Source: Prorocentrum cordatum (taxonomy: Eukaryota > Sar > Dinophyceae > Prorocentrales > Prorocentraceae). From it: a DNA stretch of 64,000 nucleotides. The stretch is taken from contig CAUYUJ010004302.1 of the NCBI GenBank assembly GCA_963575745.1, positions 465,743-529,742 of the forward strand, in the 5' to 3' direction. Both the position numbers and the translations under genes were made by a program. Position 1 is the stretch's first letter, and each line of letters begins with the position of its first letter. Shown here piece after piece: positions 18,222 through 29,332 of the stretch. The notes beneath the pieces are model-generated. The model ran no database searches and was not told the DNA's origin. It saw only the letters and a program-made list of their open reading frames with translations.

Positions 18222-18940
18222 CCCCCCCCCCCCCCCCCCCCCCCCGACGGTGGGGCTGCTCTGCGCCCTCGTGCTGGCCGCAGCTCGCTGGCGCGCGCCG
18301 GGGGGGGGGGGGGAACGAGAGGCCCCCCCCCCGCTTGGGCAGTTTCTGAAGTATCGGGGGGATCCTCCAGGAGGGCCCCCCCCCAGGGGCAGCTCGAAGC
18401 TGGCCGCTTCGCCGGCGCTCCAGAGCATCCCCGGCCCTTCGAGCTGCCCTCCGGGCGCGCCTCGGCTGTGCTTTTCTCGGGAGCCCTCTGGCCGTCTGGG
18501 CGACCTCGGGGAAGGCCCTGCGACCTCCGTGGAAGGCCGGCGGCCTCCCGCGCCCTCTGCGGAGGGAAGCCCGCCCCGGCTGCCCTCCTCCCCTGTGGGC
18601 AGGCCGTGGGGCAGCAGCGTCGGTCTCTCCCTCTTCCTCGTCAGCATGGAGGATCTACACCCTGCGAAACGCGTTAGAAATCATGGGTTCAGAAATTCAT
18701 AGTCTCAGAATTTGAACAAAAACCCAAAAGTTCCATTGAAATTATCCCGGCAAAGCAACCTAACAGCCATGTGTAGGAGCATCTCTGGGTCGAACAGCAT
18801 GTCGATGTATCATATGCACTAACTTAAAGCGGGCGCGTTACGTTAGGAGGAGGGATCAAGGAGAGGAGGCCGGCGAGGGGGGGGCCGTGCCCATCCGAGG
18901 GAACGGGGCAGCCCCCCCCGCCCCAAAAAATGTTTCGGCC
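18222..18940. other. C-run and GC-rich unique sequence, no gene seen
   Basis: A C homopolymer of more than 20 bases lies near 18222-18245, with G and C runs after it. The open frames are low complexity and not convincing. Confidence 0.5.
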
Positions 18941-18944
18941 TCTC

Positions 18945-19030
18945 AAGGCCCCCCCCGCTCCACGAATCCCATTGGGGGGTCGAGATCCCCGCTCTGCAAT
19001 GGGATTCGCGGAGCGGGGCGCCCCCCAGGT
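18945..19030. repeat. perfect-armed hairpin
   Basis: The arms CCGCTCCACGAATCCCATTG and CAATGGGATTCGCGGAGCGG pair across about 30 nt, with outer C- and G-runs extending the stem. Confidence 0.75.
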
Positions 19031-19243
19031 GCTTGTTATCTTCGCGCTGGCGCCAACAGTGTGCACCTGAGGGAGCGCGGGTTGAAATGAGTGAGGGATC
19101 AGGAAGGATGTGGAAGGGCGTTCCGCTCTGAAGCGTCCTCACAATCTGGCAAAACCGCAACCCCTCCCCGGGGGCACCGCGCGTGCTGGACCAGGCACAT
19201 GCGTCGCCCTAAGTCGGCGCGCACATATGAGAGGCCCATGTTT

Positions 19244-19389
19244 GTGTGTCTGTCCCCCAGGAAGGCCCGACATGGCGAGCAGAAGACCCGAATAATTCGT
19301 CCGGTGTGTCTGTCCCCCAGGAAGGCCCGACATGGCGAGCAGAAGGCCCGAATAATTCGTCCGAGGGGCTCCCCAGAGGGGCTCCCCAG
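19244..19389. repeat. 60-bp tandem duplication followed by 13-bp tandem pair
   Basis: GTGTGTCTGTCCCCCAGG... is repeated with one mismatch at 19244-19303 and 19304-19363. AGGGGCTCCCCAG then occurs twice from 19364. Confidence 0.9.
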
Positions 19390-19664
19390 AAGGGCGCAGG
19401 GAGCCTTCCTCAGAGCCCTGGTGCGCACGACCTTGGCCGAAGGCCATCAGATATGCAAGTACAACAGTTCATGCAGGAATCTCTTGTGCATGTGCTGGTG
19501 CCACTGCTGCGAGCAGGCAGTGGAACGAGCGAGGAGGGGGTATCAACCTTGACCGCCCGCCCCCGCCCCCTTCCCTTGACCGCGCTCCGCGGCCGGGCGC
19601 AAGCGCGGCCGGTCGGGGCAGCCGGCCGGGGCAGCCGGCCGGGGCAGCCGGCCGCCCTCCCCTC

Positions 19665-20560
19665 CTGCTCGTCCTCCTCCTCCTCCTCCTGCTCGTCCTC
19701 GTGCTCCTCCTGCTCGTCCTCTTTCTCCTGCTCCTCCTCCTCCTCCTCCTCCTCTCTTTCTCCTGCTCCTCCTCCTCCTCCTCCTCCTCCTCCTCCTTTC
19801 CTCCTGCTCGTCCTCGTTCTCGTCCTCCTCGTCTTGCTCGTCCTCCTCCTCCTGGTGCTCTCTTCCTCCTCCTCCTCCTCCTCCTCCTCCTCCTCCTCCT
19901 CCTCCTCCTCCTCCTGGTGGTCCTCGTTCTCCTCCTCCTGGTGCTCTCCCCCCACCTCCTCCTCCTCGTCCTCCTCCTCCTCCTCCTCCTCCTCGTCCTC
20001 CTCCTCCTCTTCCTCCTCCTCCTCCTCCTCCTCCTCCTCCTCCTCCTCCTCCTCCTCCTCCTCCTCCTCCTCCCCCTCCCCTCCTCCTCCTCCTCCTCTT
20101 CCTGGTCGTCCTCGATCTCGTCCTCCTCGTCTTGCTCGTCCTCCTCCTCCTGGTGTTCTCTCCTCCTCCTCCTCCTCCTCCTCCTCCTCCTCCTCCTCCT
20201 CCTCCTCCTCCTCCTCCTCCTCCTCCTCCTCCTGGTGGTCCTCGTTCTCCTCCTCCTGGTGCTCTCCCCCCCCCTCCTCCTCGTCCTCCTCCTCCTCCTC
20301 GTCCTCCTCCTCCTCCTCTTCCTCCTCCTCCTCCTCCTCCTCCTCCTCCTCCTCCTCCTGGTAGTCCTCCCCCTCCCCTCCTCCTCCTCCTCCTCCTCCT
20401 CTTCCTGGTCGTCCTCCTCCTCCTGGTCGTCCTCCTCCTCCTGCTCGTCCTCCTCCTCCTCCTGCTCGTCCTTCTTCTCCTGCTCCTCCTGCTCCTCGTC
20501 CTGCTCCTGCTCGTCCTCGTCCTCCTGGTCTTGCTCGTCCTCCTCCTCGTCGTGCTCTTG
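19665..20560. repeat. (CTC)n/(TCC)n microsatellite complex, ~0.9 kb
   Basis: Pyrimidine strand on +, the opposite orientation to the LINE-bearing tracts. It contains internal higher-order repeats (blocks carrying CTCGTTCTCCTCCTCCTGGTG recur). No LINE is inserted here. Confidence 0.95.
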
Positions 20561-20569
20561 CCCCTGCTG

Positions 20570-20985
20570 AAAATGTGGCCCAGGAATGGGAGTTCTGGGA
20601 AGTCGAAGAGCACGAAGTTGCCTACAGTTGGCTACGGGCATTCAAAATGTGGCCCGGGAATGGAGTTCTGGGAACTCGAAGAGCACGAAGTGGCCTACAG
20701 TTGGCTCCGGGCATTCAAAATGTGGCCCGGGAATGGAGTTCTGGGAACTCGAAGAGCACGAAGTGGCCTACAGTTGGCTCCGGGCATTCAAAATGTGGCC
20801 CGGGAATGGAGTTCTGGGAACTCGAAGAGCACGAAGTGGCCTACAGTTGGCTCCGGGCATTCAAAATGTGGCCCGGGAATGGAGTTCTGGGAAGTCGAAG
20901 AGCACGAAGTGGCCTACAGTTGGCTCCGGGCATTCAGAATGTGGCCCGGGAATGGAGTTCTGGGAGGTCGAAGAGCACGAAGTGT
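20570..20985. repeat. 73-bp tandem repeat, six units
   Basis: Unit starts lie at 20570 (74 bp), 20644, 20717, 20790, 20863 and 20936 (partial). Each begins AAAATGTGGCCC and contains GTCGAAGAGCACGAAGT. As 73 is not a multiple of three and no unit holds a stop, all three + frames stay open. Coding is not supported. Confidence 0.95.
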
Positions 20986-21350
20986 GTGACTGTTGGCTTA
21001 AAACGACTTCTGCGGCACCCTGTCCGGCACCCGCCCAGACCCCCTTGTGGAGTCATCTGCTGCTCCCTTTTGACACCACTAGAAACCTATCAGAACAAGC
21101 TGTTAGGTAATCTTGGGATTCACATTGGAACATTAAGAATAATCGAGACTCTGGCCGAAAACGTAAGTTTTCTTCAGCGTCGCCCAGGGTGTAGGAGGCT
21201 CGGAACTGACCACTGAGCACCAGCACAGAGAGGTGCCTCCACCGAGGGGAAGCGGTCTTAGAAGTTCCGGTGCTGGTGGTAATCGCTCGGCCACCTGAGG
21301 CCGGAAACCAGCAGAAGAAGAGAAAACGTCCTAAACATCAACATTTGGCG
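20986..21350. other. unique sequence, no gene seen
   Basis: No feature recognised. Confidence 0.5.
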
Positions 21351-21356
21351 TTCCGC

Positions 21357-21476
21357 GCGGATCACTTGGATCTGCGCTGGGCCCCCTCCATGGCGCGCGG
21401 AGCGCGCCAGTGGCGGCGCCAGAGGCGCCGCCGGGGCGGGCCCTGCGCGGATCCAAGAGATCTGCGCGGAGCGCCA
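21357..21476. repeat. foldback (family G), copy 1
   Basis: GGATCACTTGGATCTGCGC pairs loosely with GCGCGGATCCAAGAGATC. The inner part is GGCGCGCGGAGCGCGCC and GGCGGCGCCAGAGGCGCCGCC. A related foldback sits at 58914-59003. Confidence 0.65.
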
Positions 21477-21764
21477 AGATCGGGGATGGACAGACCTCCC
21501 TTTAGTAAACCTCCCCTTAGTGAAAACAGCCTAAGACCGAAACCGACGGACCTGGACCCGCAAAAATGACGGCCGCGACGCCTTCTCGCGAACCGATTCC
21601 TCAGTCGACGTGTCAGGGTAGGAGGTCTGTCCACCTCTGACAAGAGTGTCTGTTTATGCCGTTCTTCCTTTATCGAGGAGCACCACCATAGTCACCGAGA
21701 CCGGGATCCTCTTCCGCCGGTTGAGGCACCCCGCCGATGCTGGTGCTGGTGCTAAGCCCAAGGC

Positions 21765-21900
21765 TCAAGTCGGGCCTGTCCTCCTACAGGGATATATTGG
21801 ACGAAAGATTAAAGACAATCCAAACATACCCCGGACATGATCAAAACATATGCAACAAATTTCGTCCTGGGACTATTTTTGACTACTTTTGAATCTTCCT
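21765..21900. mobile_element. family A MITE, 3'-degraded copy
   Basis: Starts TCAAGTCGGGCCTGTCC and continues with the family interior (ATTGGACGAAAGATTAAAGAC, GACTATTTTTGACTAC). The expected right inverted repeat is missing or degraded. Confidence 0.65.
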
Positions 21901-21932
21901 CTCGGCTACACGCAGGAGTGACCCTGGGCCCT

Positions 21933-22083
21933 GCGTAAGAGTGACCTTTGGTGCGCGGCTTTTGGGGGGCCGCGGGGGGACCACACACAGGCGCGCAAGG
22001 CGCTGCTATCGCACCGCATCCGGCGATCGGCGGACCCCGGTGTGCCCGCACCCAGGCCACTCAGGCGCAGGGTCACTCTCGGG
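21933..22083. mobile_element. family B inverted-repeat element, copy 1
   Basis: Starts GCGTAAGAGTGACCTTTGG and ends GGGTCACTCTC. The interior GCTATCGCACCGCATCCGG and CGATCGG matches the two other copies. Confidence 0.7.
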
Positions 22084-22478
22084 TCGGGCGAAAGGGGGGG
22101 ATAGCACAGGGGGGGGTTGAGAATCAGCTCGCGTAGCTGACTTTCCCGGCGCCGGAGGCGGCCATGTATCGAGAAATGGGCCCCTCGGTGAGGCCGAAGC
22201 CAGCTGCATGCAGCAGAGTTCGCATCCCCCCTTTCCCCATCCCCCCCCTTCGTCCGGCCCGACACTCGTCGATCCTCCTGTGGAGGGACAGGCCCGACTG
22301 AGCCCTGGGCCCCCGAGAGACACGGGAGGGGCCGCCCCGGCCCCCCCCCCCCCCCAAAGGGAGGGCCCGCCCAGGCTCTCCTGGGTGCGGCCGCGCGGCG
22401 CCTGTCGCACGACGCGGCCGCCAGCGCGGTGGCCTCGGCCGCGCATGGGACACCCCGGAGGCCCCACCAGCGTCGGCT
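22084..22478. other. unique GC-rich sequence with a family A right-end fragment
   Basis: At about 22276-22304 the words CCTGTGGAGGGACAGGCCCG and ACTGAG match the right end of family A without a matching left end. No gene. Confidence 0.5.
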
Positions 22479-22479
22479 C

Positions 22480-22605
22480 CTCGATTCCTCGACTCCTCGA
22501 GCCTCGAGCCCTCGAATTCCTCGATCCCTCGACTCCTCGATCCCTCGACTCCTCGAGCCCTCGATCCCTCGAGCCTCGATCCCTCGATCCGTCGACCCCT
22601 CGAGA
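22480..22605. repeat. TCGA(N)CCTCGA minisatellite
   Basis: About ten units of CTCGATCCCTCGACTC type. A similar texture recurs at 32215-32420. Confidence 0.85.
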
Positions 22606-22807
22606 CTCGCTTCCTCGGGCGGGGACTCTGGGCGCAAGACCGGTGCCCTCGAGCCGGCAGGCGGCGTCCCCAGGGCCACGGCGGAGCCCGTGGGTGGAGG
22701 ACGCCGAGCGGCCCCGCCCGGCCTTCTTGTGGCGAGAGCTGTGGCAGCGCCGCGGGGCTGGGCAGTCGAGAAGAGCGCTGGGCAAATCTGCTGGCATGGC
22801 TCTCGCT

Positions 22808-22931
22808 CGGCTTGTGCGGAAGGAGGAGGAGGAGGAGGAGGAGGAGGAGGAGGAGGAGGAGGAGGAGGAGGAGGAGGAGGAGGAGGAGGAGGAGGAGGAG
22901 GAGGAGGAGGAGGAGGTAGGGAGGAGGAGGA
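22808..22931. repeat. (GGA)n tract at the 3' side of LINE E3
   Basis: Nearly pure GGA on +, ending with GGAGGAGGAGGA (22920-22931), the candidate target duplicate of 29025-29036. Being simple repeat, the duplication itself cannot be proven. Confidence 0.8.
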
Positions 22932-22972
22932 CCAGACAGCCTGAGGCAGAACATCCCGATCTGTGGCCGCGA

Positions 22973-25900
22973 TCATGCGGCTGCCTCCTTGGCCCGAATG
23001 CGCTCAGCCAGGGCCCGCAGCCGATCGTTGTCGACCAAACGAGCCTTGCCTGCTGAGGCGGGGCCAGGAGGGGCCAGGAGCACCGACTTAGGCGGCTGCC
23101 TGCATGGTGCTACAGCATCATCACCCTCAGGATTCTTACGATAATGGGGATGGAGGCCCTCTCGAATGCGCTTGATGGCACCTTCTCCTGAGGTGCCAAG
23201 CTCTCCGAGACACATCTGGCCGAGCAAGTGGCAGCGTCTGCTGGTGTACGCCCCACATCTGGTACAGAAAAAGAGCGGTTTGCGGGTCTCCTTTAGTACA
23301 GCAAAGCCCAAACGATGGCGCCTCTCTGTCTCAGCACCTTCGAAGCGTCTGAGAGCAGTAGGGGGCCCAGAACAACCGTTCATAGGTCGGGCATCGCTCT
23401 CGAAAGAGACCAGAAAGCACCTGCTGCATCGAAAAACCCCTCCGTCCTCGAGCTCCTCCCATTCGTGCCAGTCTGGCGGTGTCTTCACCTTTGGGAGGCG
23501 AGCCGCAGGAGGGGGCCGAACAAAATCTAACTTGGGAAGAAGCGGGAGCACCGCCCCGAACATTTTCGCAGTCCAGAAGGAGCTTCACCCGCCTATCCAG
23601 CTCAGCCAGATCAGCAGCTGACGCTTGGGGGTGGAGGGAGAGAGCATGCTTTGCCAATCGGTCGGCGTCGGCATTGCCCAGAGCAATCCTGCGCTCGTCT
23701 GGTGGGAGCTCTTGTTGTTCCGATCTGTGGGCTGGGGTGCAGAGGGCCTCACCCGCAGCGTCGAAACCAAAAGCCTGCTGCGCAGCCCTACGCACTCCCG
23801 CAAACGTGTGCTTGGGCCCGAGCTGGGCCGCACCCGCAGCATTGTGCAAGCGGATGGCCCCTTTGCAATCACTGTGAAGGGTGCTCAAACCAGTAGCCAA
23901 CGCACAAACAGTGGCAAGACCAACATTTTCCGCAGCCTGGGGAGTTTGCGGGATGGTTGGCCAACTTGGGGCCATGAGTCGGGCCCTGATCTTGTACTCA
24001 GGGCCTGGCTCCAGGAAAACCGCGGCAAAACTAGCTCGGCGTAAATCTTTAATGATGCACTGCGTAGCCGAGCCGTCCACGACTACATCGCAACTCTCGC
24101 TCAGCTCTACAAACTCTTGGAGTGATAATGGCCTGCCGTCGCCGTCCTGAAGGAGAGGGTCCGTCGCCGTCGAGGGGAAAGGGAAATCCTCTAAATCTGG
24201 CTGGGCCATCATTCGGCGAGACCAGAAAACATGTTCTTCTGGGGGGCTCGCTCGTGCAGCATCTATGATATCCTGGGCAATCGCCTCTGCGCGGGTCTGG
24301 GCAACCTCCAAATCGTCACAGAGCCACTGGCGATGGAAAATCGAATCTGGCTGGCCACATCGTGGGCATTTGCCGTCTGAAACGTATCCTGATTCAAGTG
24401 ACCGATCAGCCGCCCAGCAGCCCTTGGAGAAACACGCGCACACCCAGTGCTTGGCTTGCGGAGAAGCTCGCTTCGAGCGGAGGAAAGAGCGAAGGGGGTC
24501 GACCGACGCGCGCTCACCGACGAAGGAGGGGGTGGACTCCGCAAGCCTACGTTCATGGGCCCGCTGCACACCTTCTTGCAACAAACTGGAGATCATTGTG
24601 GGGGAAGTATACATTAGATCTACAGCTCTACCTAAATCATCGCGCCAAAGGTTAAAATTAAGAGCCTGCCAACCTATCCGATGCAAACTCGGAGACGTTC
24701 GATGTCCAGGGCCTCGGGAGTATCTCCATTGTTGGGGTCCTAGAGCTAGCTGCTGTGCCTCCAGAGACCTCCAGATCCTGATGTGGTCTCGGAAGGAGAG
24801 GGGGCTCGTACTCGGCGTCGTCAGACTGCGCCACAGACTGGATGCCCACTGTCTAGCAGGGGCCGTCGCCTGCTGCCAGGCGGGGTCGCCGTGAATACAG
24901 ACCTTCGCCATGATCGATACACCACGGTGTGCTGGCGTCAGTCCTGATAGAAGAATGGTCCTGAGCCCGCCAGTTCCTCATCTGACATCCCCAGGATCAT
25001 TGAGCCATGGCCTGCCCCAGGTCGAACTCCCGAGATGTAAATTCTGCTCATTCGAGACCGATCCCGTGGAAGCTTCTTTCTGAAATACCTGATGAAACCA
25101 TGACGTTTTTTTTTTTTTCATAACTTGAAACCGTGTCTTACGCTGGGTGACCCCGCCTTGACACTCCCTGCGCTGTCCTGGGGCCAGGTCGCAGCCCAAA
25201 GAGACGACGGCAGTGCTGGGCACGGAGGGGCAGTGACAAGCAATCCTCCTGGCCAAACGATGCGCAACGCGTTGGTTCGTCGCGAAGGTGGTGGCCTTGT
25301 CAGCAGCCAACTTCACATCGAGGCGCTCCTCAAAGACCCACTTCAAATCTGCAGCGGCCGAGGTCAGCGTGCGAATTACTGTATCCGGATCGCCAGACAT
25401 CGTCACCGTGTCGTCATCGATGTATGATCCGAGCGATATCTGCGGGTTGCGAATACAAAACTGATCAAATTCAAACATTGAATACACCTTGACAAACACA
25501 TCATTGAAAATATCACCTGCTGGCAATCCTGATCCTGCAAATTGCAACAAAGGACGGTGATGGGCCCCAAGGCGGAGGACCCTAGGGCTGCGCCATAAAT
25601 TGTACAGGGTCTTGGCGACGACTCGCGGGATACCCCAGTACTCTGCTCGGGCCCTCAACCAATCCAACCGAAAGGATTCGTAGTATTTCTGCCCATCCCA
25701 GATGAACCCCGCCGCGATGTCCCCGCTACTGGCCGCTTCTTCAGCCAACAGACATTGTTTCCAGACGGTCGCCTCCGAGGACTGCCCAGCGCCGAAAGAC
25801 CAATGGGGCCGATGGGCCCGTTCCAGAAACTCATCCACCTCAGGGCGCCTCAAGCGCTCCCAGATACGAACTGGTGCAGCTAGAAGTAGAATAGGGCGCA

Positions 25901-27749
25901 ATCCCCCGTTGGGCTTCTCCGGGAGTGGCAGCAACATCCAGAGCAACTGCGTCGGGAACAGGCCAAGACGCTCGATCGCCTCGAAAAGAAGCGACATCAC
26001 CTCCAGGGCGCTGTCGCTCAGGAGGCAGAAGTGGCGCGCGTGCAAGGAGTCCAAAGACTGTGCCGTGTGAATGCTGAACGACCTCGATGCCATCCTTATC
26101 TGATCAGGGGTCGCTCGTTCGAAACACCTACGGTCTGGAATCCAAGCCTCTGGCGGGGTCAACGAGGCCTTCCAGAAACCCCCCAGCTTAACCGTTTCGG
26201 CCTCCAGGAGCTTGACGGGGTCCGCGGAGTATATCCCTGGGGCCACCTGCACTACAGTTGGTTGCAATCTCCATTGCAGCTTCGTGAACCGATGCATCAT
26301 CCGAGCCGACCCTGCAAGGGCCTCCTTTTGCCAGGTATCCCACGACTGCTTTTGGAGCTTGTCCCCTAAGTCATTGGCATCTGAGAGGTCCTCGGCAATT
26401 ATATCAAAGAAAAAGTCAGCTCTCGCGCGCCACTCGTGCATGCAGGGAAGGTCTGAACGCCACTCGGCCGCAAGTTGCCTCATCTCACGGAGGGAGGCAT
26501 CCAATCGGATGTTGAGACCCTCCCCTGGGCATGAGTGCTGCAGCGACACCTTGAGGATCGCTGCCTGGGACTCGCCATCGGCGAGGCTCTCGGTGGCCAG
26601 CAAAAACTCGGCAAAAGCATGATATAGCCATCGCCATCCTGAACAGATCTGGAGCTGGTCGTCTGCAAGTTTCGGCCTGTAGAAAACTGGGGCCCATGAG
26701 GCCGTGATGGTATTACCACGCCCCCCCAAGGTTTTGGGCTCCACTCCCAGAAATCTCACCAGCTCGAGTACTGCACAATCGACGAAGAAGCGCCACGCGA
26801 CATTCAAGCAAGCCCAGGCCTCGCCATCAGGGCTGCGTCGCGCATGTGCAACTGCATGCACCGCAAGGTGGCGGGCACCTAGCCAAACTCCCTCGGCAGG
26901 ACGAGGCCCAAAAGGTAGCTCTAGGGGTAACTTCTGGAAGCTGCGGTAGACCAGCTGCTTGACCGTCAACGCATCAGGACGAATAGCTAGTGACACTGGA
27001 CGGTGGGGCTTGATCCCCCAAAATGTGTCAGCAGCAACCCCTTGGACCAGCCGAGCCACCCCAGGACCTACCAAGAAGAAATCAATAATCGAACTGGAAG
27101 TCGGGGACCTGCATGTGGGCATCGTCGGGGCCATTGTGAGCATACCTAGCTTCCGAACGAATCCAGAACCTTCCAGAACCCCAGGAGACATGTTGAAACC
27201 GCCTGCCACGATCGAGTGGGTTGGGTCCGAGATAGCAGGGCCCAACTGGGCCAGCAGAGCCGTGTTGATGGGCCCTGGGCCCTCCGCCGACTTGAGGTAA
27301 ACCGAGAACAGCGATAACGTCGGCCATCCAAGGAAATCAACCAAAACTTTGAGTATACGATGGGGCGCCACTGGAGTCTCACCTTCCGGAGGCCATCTGA
27401 TGCCAATACTCAGTCTTCCAAAGATAGCAACACCTGCCGAGAACTTACCAGTCTCTGGGTTAAGGTAGCTTGGGGCGAAAAGAGCATGCCAACCAAGACG
27501 TCGTGCCTTGTCGCTGGCCCTGCCGATGAAGTCCGCACTGATGCCGACCTCCTGCGCACAAAGAAGAATCGCCGAGCTCTCACGCAAGCGTCGCTTGAGC
27601 GTGGCCCAGCAGGAACCGTTGAAACTCTCAACCGAATACTGCCCAATCTCAGTATTGGACCTGGACGGGGCCCCCTTCAGAGGTGGGACGGGAGCACCTG
27701 TGCAGGAGAGAGGAATGCCACAACACTTGGGAGCTGGGCCATCGAACAT
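22973..27749 (-). pseudogene. E3 ORF2: endonuclease - RT - RNase H - Cys-rich fingers, frameshifted
   Basis: ATG 27749 lies four bases after the ORF1 stop. Endonuclease: CAQEVGIS, then VAGGFNMSP where E1 has GGDFN, so the metal-binding Asp is Gly. The S-D-H triad reads K-P-H. Linker QSWDTW...HRFTKL. RT: WDGQKYYESF (A), GSGLPAGD (B) and YIDDD (C, near 25415). The frame shifts at A13 (sense strand, 25106-25118) and returns before about 24930. In the outer frame a TGA at 24978 interrupts. RNase H: VVDGSA (near 24090), E in AENVG, HSDCKG and NADADRLAKHA. A further shift near 23560 leads to the C-terminal fingers (CSRC, CTRCG), ending at 22973. The finger pairs match those after RNase H in E1. Confidence 0.85.
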
Positions 27750-27753
27750 AGTG

Positions 27754-28884
27754 TCACCCACACTTTTGCTTCTTAGCCTGAACACCCAGCTGCTTGAGAA
27801 GGTCCCCAAAGGCACGCTTATTATCGTCCTCTGACCTGGCAGCTTCGATAAGTTTATCAATGCCTTCATCCGACATATCTTCCAAATCTGTGTCCATGGG
27901 AGTGGGGATGTTCTCACCCCCATCGCTTCCACTGGCCCCTTGAGTACCAGGGCCACCAGGGTCCCCTCCCGAGCCCTCTGGGGCCGAAGGAGGAGGGGGA
28001 ACTTGGGCTGCCCGAGCCTGGCACTGCTGCTCGAACATCTTCTGGTACTCGGCGAACTGCGGGGAGGCCATGAGCTGCTGCACCTCAGGCTTATCCTTGA
28101 CCGCATCCGCGTCCAGGACACATGTTGGCACTGCACAGGTCGGGGCCACCTGCGCCATGGTAGACTGGAGCTCCAGCTTGGTGGCTTCGATCTCCACTCT
28201 GACCAGCTTGGCTTTCTCCTCCATCTTCTGCAGCTCAGCCTGAGCCGCCTGGATGAGGGCCTGCTGGGTCTTGATGTCCTCGTCGAGGCGCTCGAGCTTG
28301 GCATTGGACCTCTGCAACTTGTGGCCCAGCGCCGTGTGGCGCGACAAAGAAGGCTTTGTAGAATTGAACTCCTTTCGCGCATCAGCCAGCTCCTTCTCCA
28401 TGGCTTGCTTGATGGCGACAGGGAACTGCTCATCGCTTCGAATCCCTTGGAGTGTACTTTCCAGGGACTTGATCTTGGCCGACAAAACTTTGGTGACCTC
28501 GTCACTAGGCAGGTCAGCGCCTGCTCCGTCAGCAGCATCTGGAGGTGCGGCTGCGGGCTGTGGGTGGCTGCTCGCCTGCTGGCCGAACTGCTTGACGAGG
28601 GACTCCATTTGCTTCTGGAGAGCACTGATGGATCGCACCACTGAGTTGGAAGCATCATGCGGAGGACCGCGAGCCCAAGCGCCACCAGGAGCACGAGGTG
28701 GCTTGCCACAGGGGGCCGACTGGAGCTCCGCTGCTGCTTTCTTAGCCTTGTCGGTGATTGCCTGCAGGGCCTTCTTCCCGCACAGGCACTTGATGCGGGA
28801 CGCAAAGTTGCTGCTGCGCCCGCAGGATGGACATCCCCACGTAGGCGCCTTCGGGCCTGGCAGGACATCCGGGTCTTGCCCCAT
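27754..28884 (-). CDS. E3 ORF1: zinc-finger and coiled-coil protein
   Basis: 376 aa from MGQDPDVLPG. A CPSC...CLCGK finger is near residues 18-36. A central heptad-like region (QALIQAAQAELQKMEEKAK and neighbours) predicts a coiled coil, and the C-terminus is acidic (MDTDLEDMSDEG) with a basic KKQKCG end. It is intact, unlike ORF2. Homology with E1 ORF1 is visible around KPSLSRHTALGHKLQRSN. Likely an RNA-binding, multimerising partner of the ORF2 ribonucleoprotein. An in-frame TTG lies four codons upstream; the ATG is preferred. Confidence 0.85.
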   Translation of the reverse strand: MGQDPDVLPGPKAPTWGCPSCGRSSNFASRIKCLCGKKALQAITDKAKKAAAELQSAPCGKPPRAPGGAWARGPPHDASNSVVRSISALQKQMESLVKQFGQQASSHPQPAAAPPDAADGAGADLPSDEVTKVLSAKIKSLESTLQGIRSDEQFPVAIKQAMEKELADARKEFNSTKPSLSRHTALGHKLQRSNAKLERLDEDIKTQQALIQAAQAELQKMEEKAKLVRVEIEATKLELQSTMAQVAPTCAVPTCVLDADAVKDKPEVQQLMASPQFAEYQKMFEQQCQARAAQVPPPPSAPEGSGGDPGGPGTQGASGSDGGENIPTPMDTDLEDMSDEGIDKLIEAARSEDDNKRAFGDLLKQLGVQAKKQKCG

Positions 28885-29007
28885 GCGGCTGCACAAGGCG
28901 CGTGGAAACTGGAGGGATGAGGTCCCTCGGCCTGAACTGAAAACCGAGCCGTTGGCTCGCAGCTGCGATTACCGCTCTGAAGACGGCAGCTGCAAGCCCA
29001 AGACTCA

Positions 29008-29024
29008 CTTGGGCCAAAGCGGCT
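29008..29024 (-). other. probable decayed, 5'-truncated spliced leader at the 5' end of E3
   Basis: The sense strand reads AGCCGCTTTGGCCCAAG, against AGCCATTTTGGCTCAAG of the leader. That is 14 of 17 identical, all three differences are transitions, and the position (between element and (GGA)n) matches E1 and E2. The first five leader bases are absent. Confidence 0.5.
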
Positions 29025-29095
29025 GGAGGAGGAGGAGGAAGGAGGAGGAGGAGGAGGAGGAGGAGAAGAAGGAGGGAGGAGGAAGGGGATGGGGG
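29025..29095. repeat. (GGA)n tract at the 5' side of LINE E3
   Basis: GGA repeat on + directly abutting the decayed leader. Confidence 0.85.
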
Positions 29096-29139
29096 AGGGG
29101 AACAGACCCCTCCTCCTGTGAGCACAAAAACTACCTTAG

Positions 29140-29320
29140 CTGCCCCGCTGCGCAACACGCAACACGTGGTGTGTTCACACGGAGCGCAACACGTAGGCTG
29201 GAAACGTACGCTTGGCGCGACACGTTCGTCAAAACGTCGACCAACACGTGCCGAGCCAAGACGCAGTGTGTCGGCACGTTATCACGTTTTGAGCACGGCA
29301 CATGGTGCGTCCCAGCATGG
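29140..29320. repeat. ACACGT-rich degenerate repeat
   Basis: Repeated CGCAACACG(T), AACACGTAGG and ACACGTTCGTC words, some inverted. No gene. Confidence 0.4.
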
Positions 29321-29332
29321 CGTATCAGGGCA

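Larger units (their letters stand above)
22932..29024 (-). mobile_element. LINE E3: decayed non-LTR retrotransposon of the E1 family in a (GGA)n tract
   Basis: About 6.1 kb with ORF1, ORF2 and a 3' end reading GATCGGGATGTTCTGCC... with no poly(A). ORF1 has a zinc finger and coiled coil, and ORF2 has endonuclease, RT, RNase H and C-terminal Cys pairs, all homologous to E1. ORF2 carries several frameshifts and an altered endonuclease residue, so this is an older, inactive copy. A decayed spliced leader marks its 5' end. Confidence 0.85.

Noticed and set aside
19246-20641. Acidic or Ser-rich proteins up to about 390 codons
   Set aside because: Translations of (CTC)n in all six frames.
20570-20985. 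CRISPR array
   Set aside because: Units are contiguous tandem repeats without unique spacers, in a eukaryotic context.
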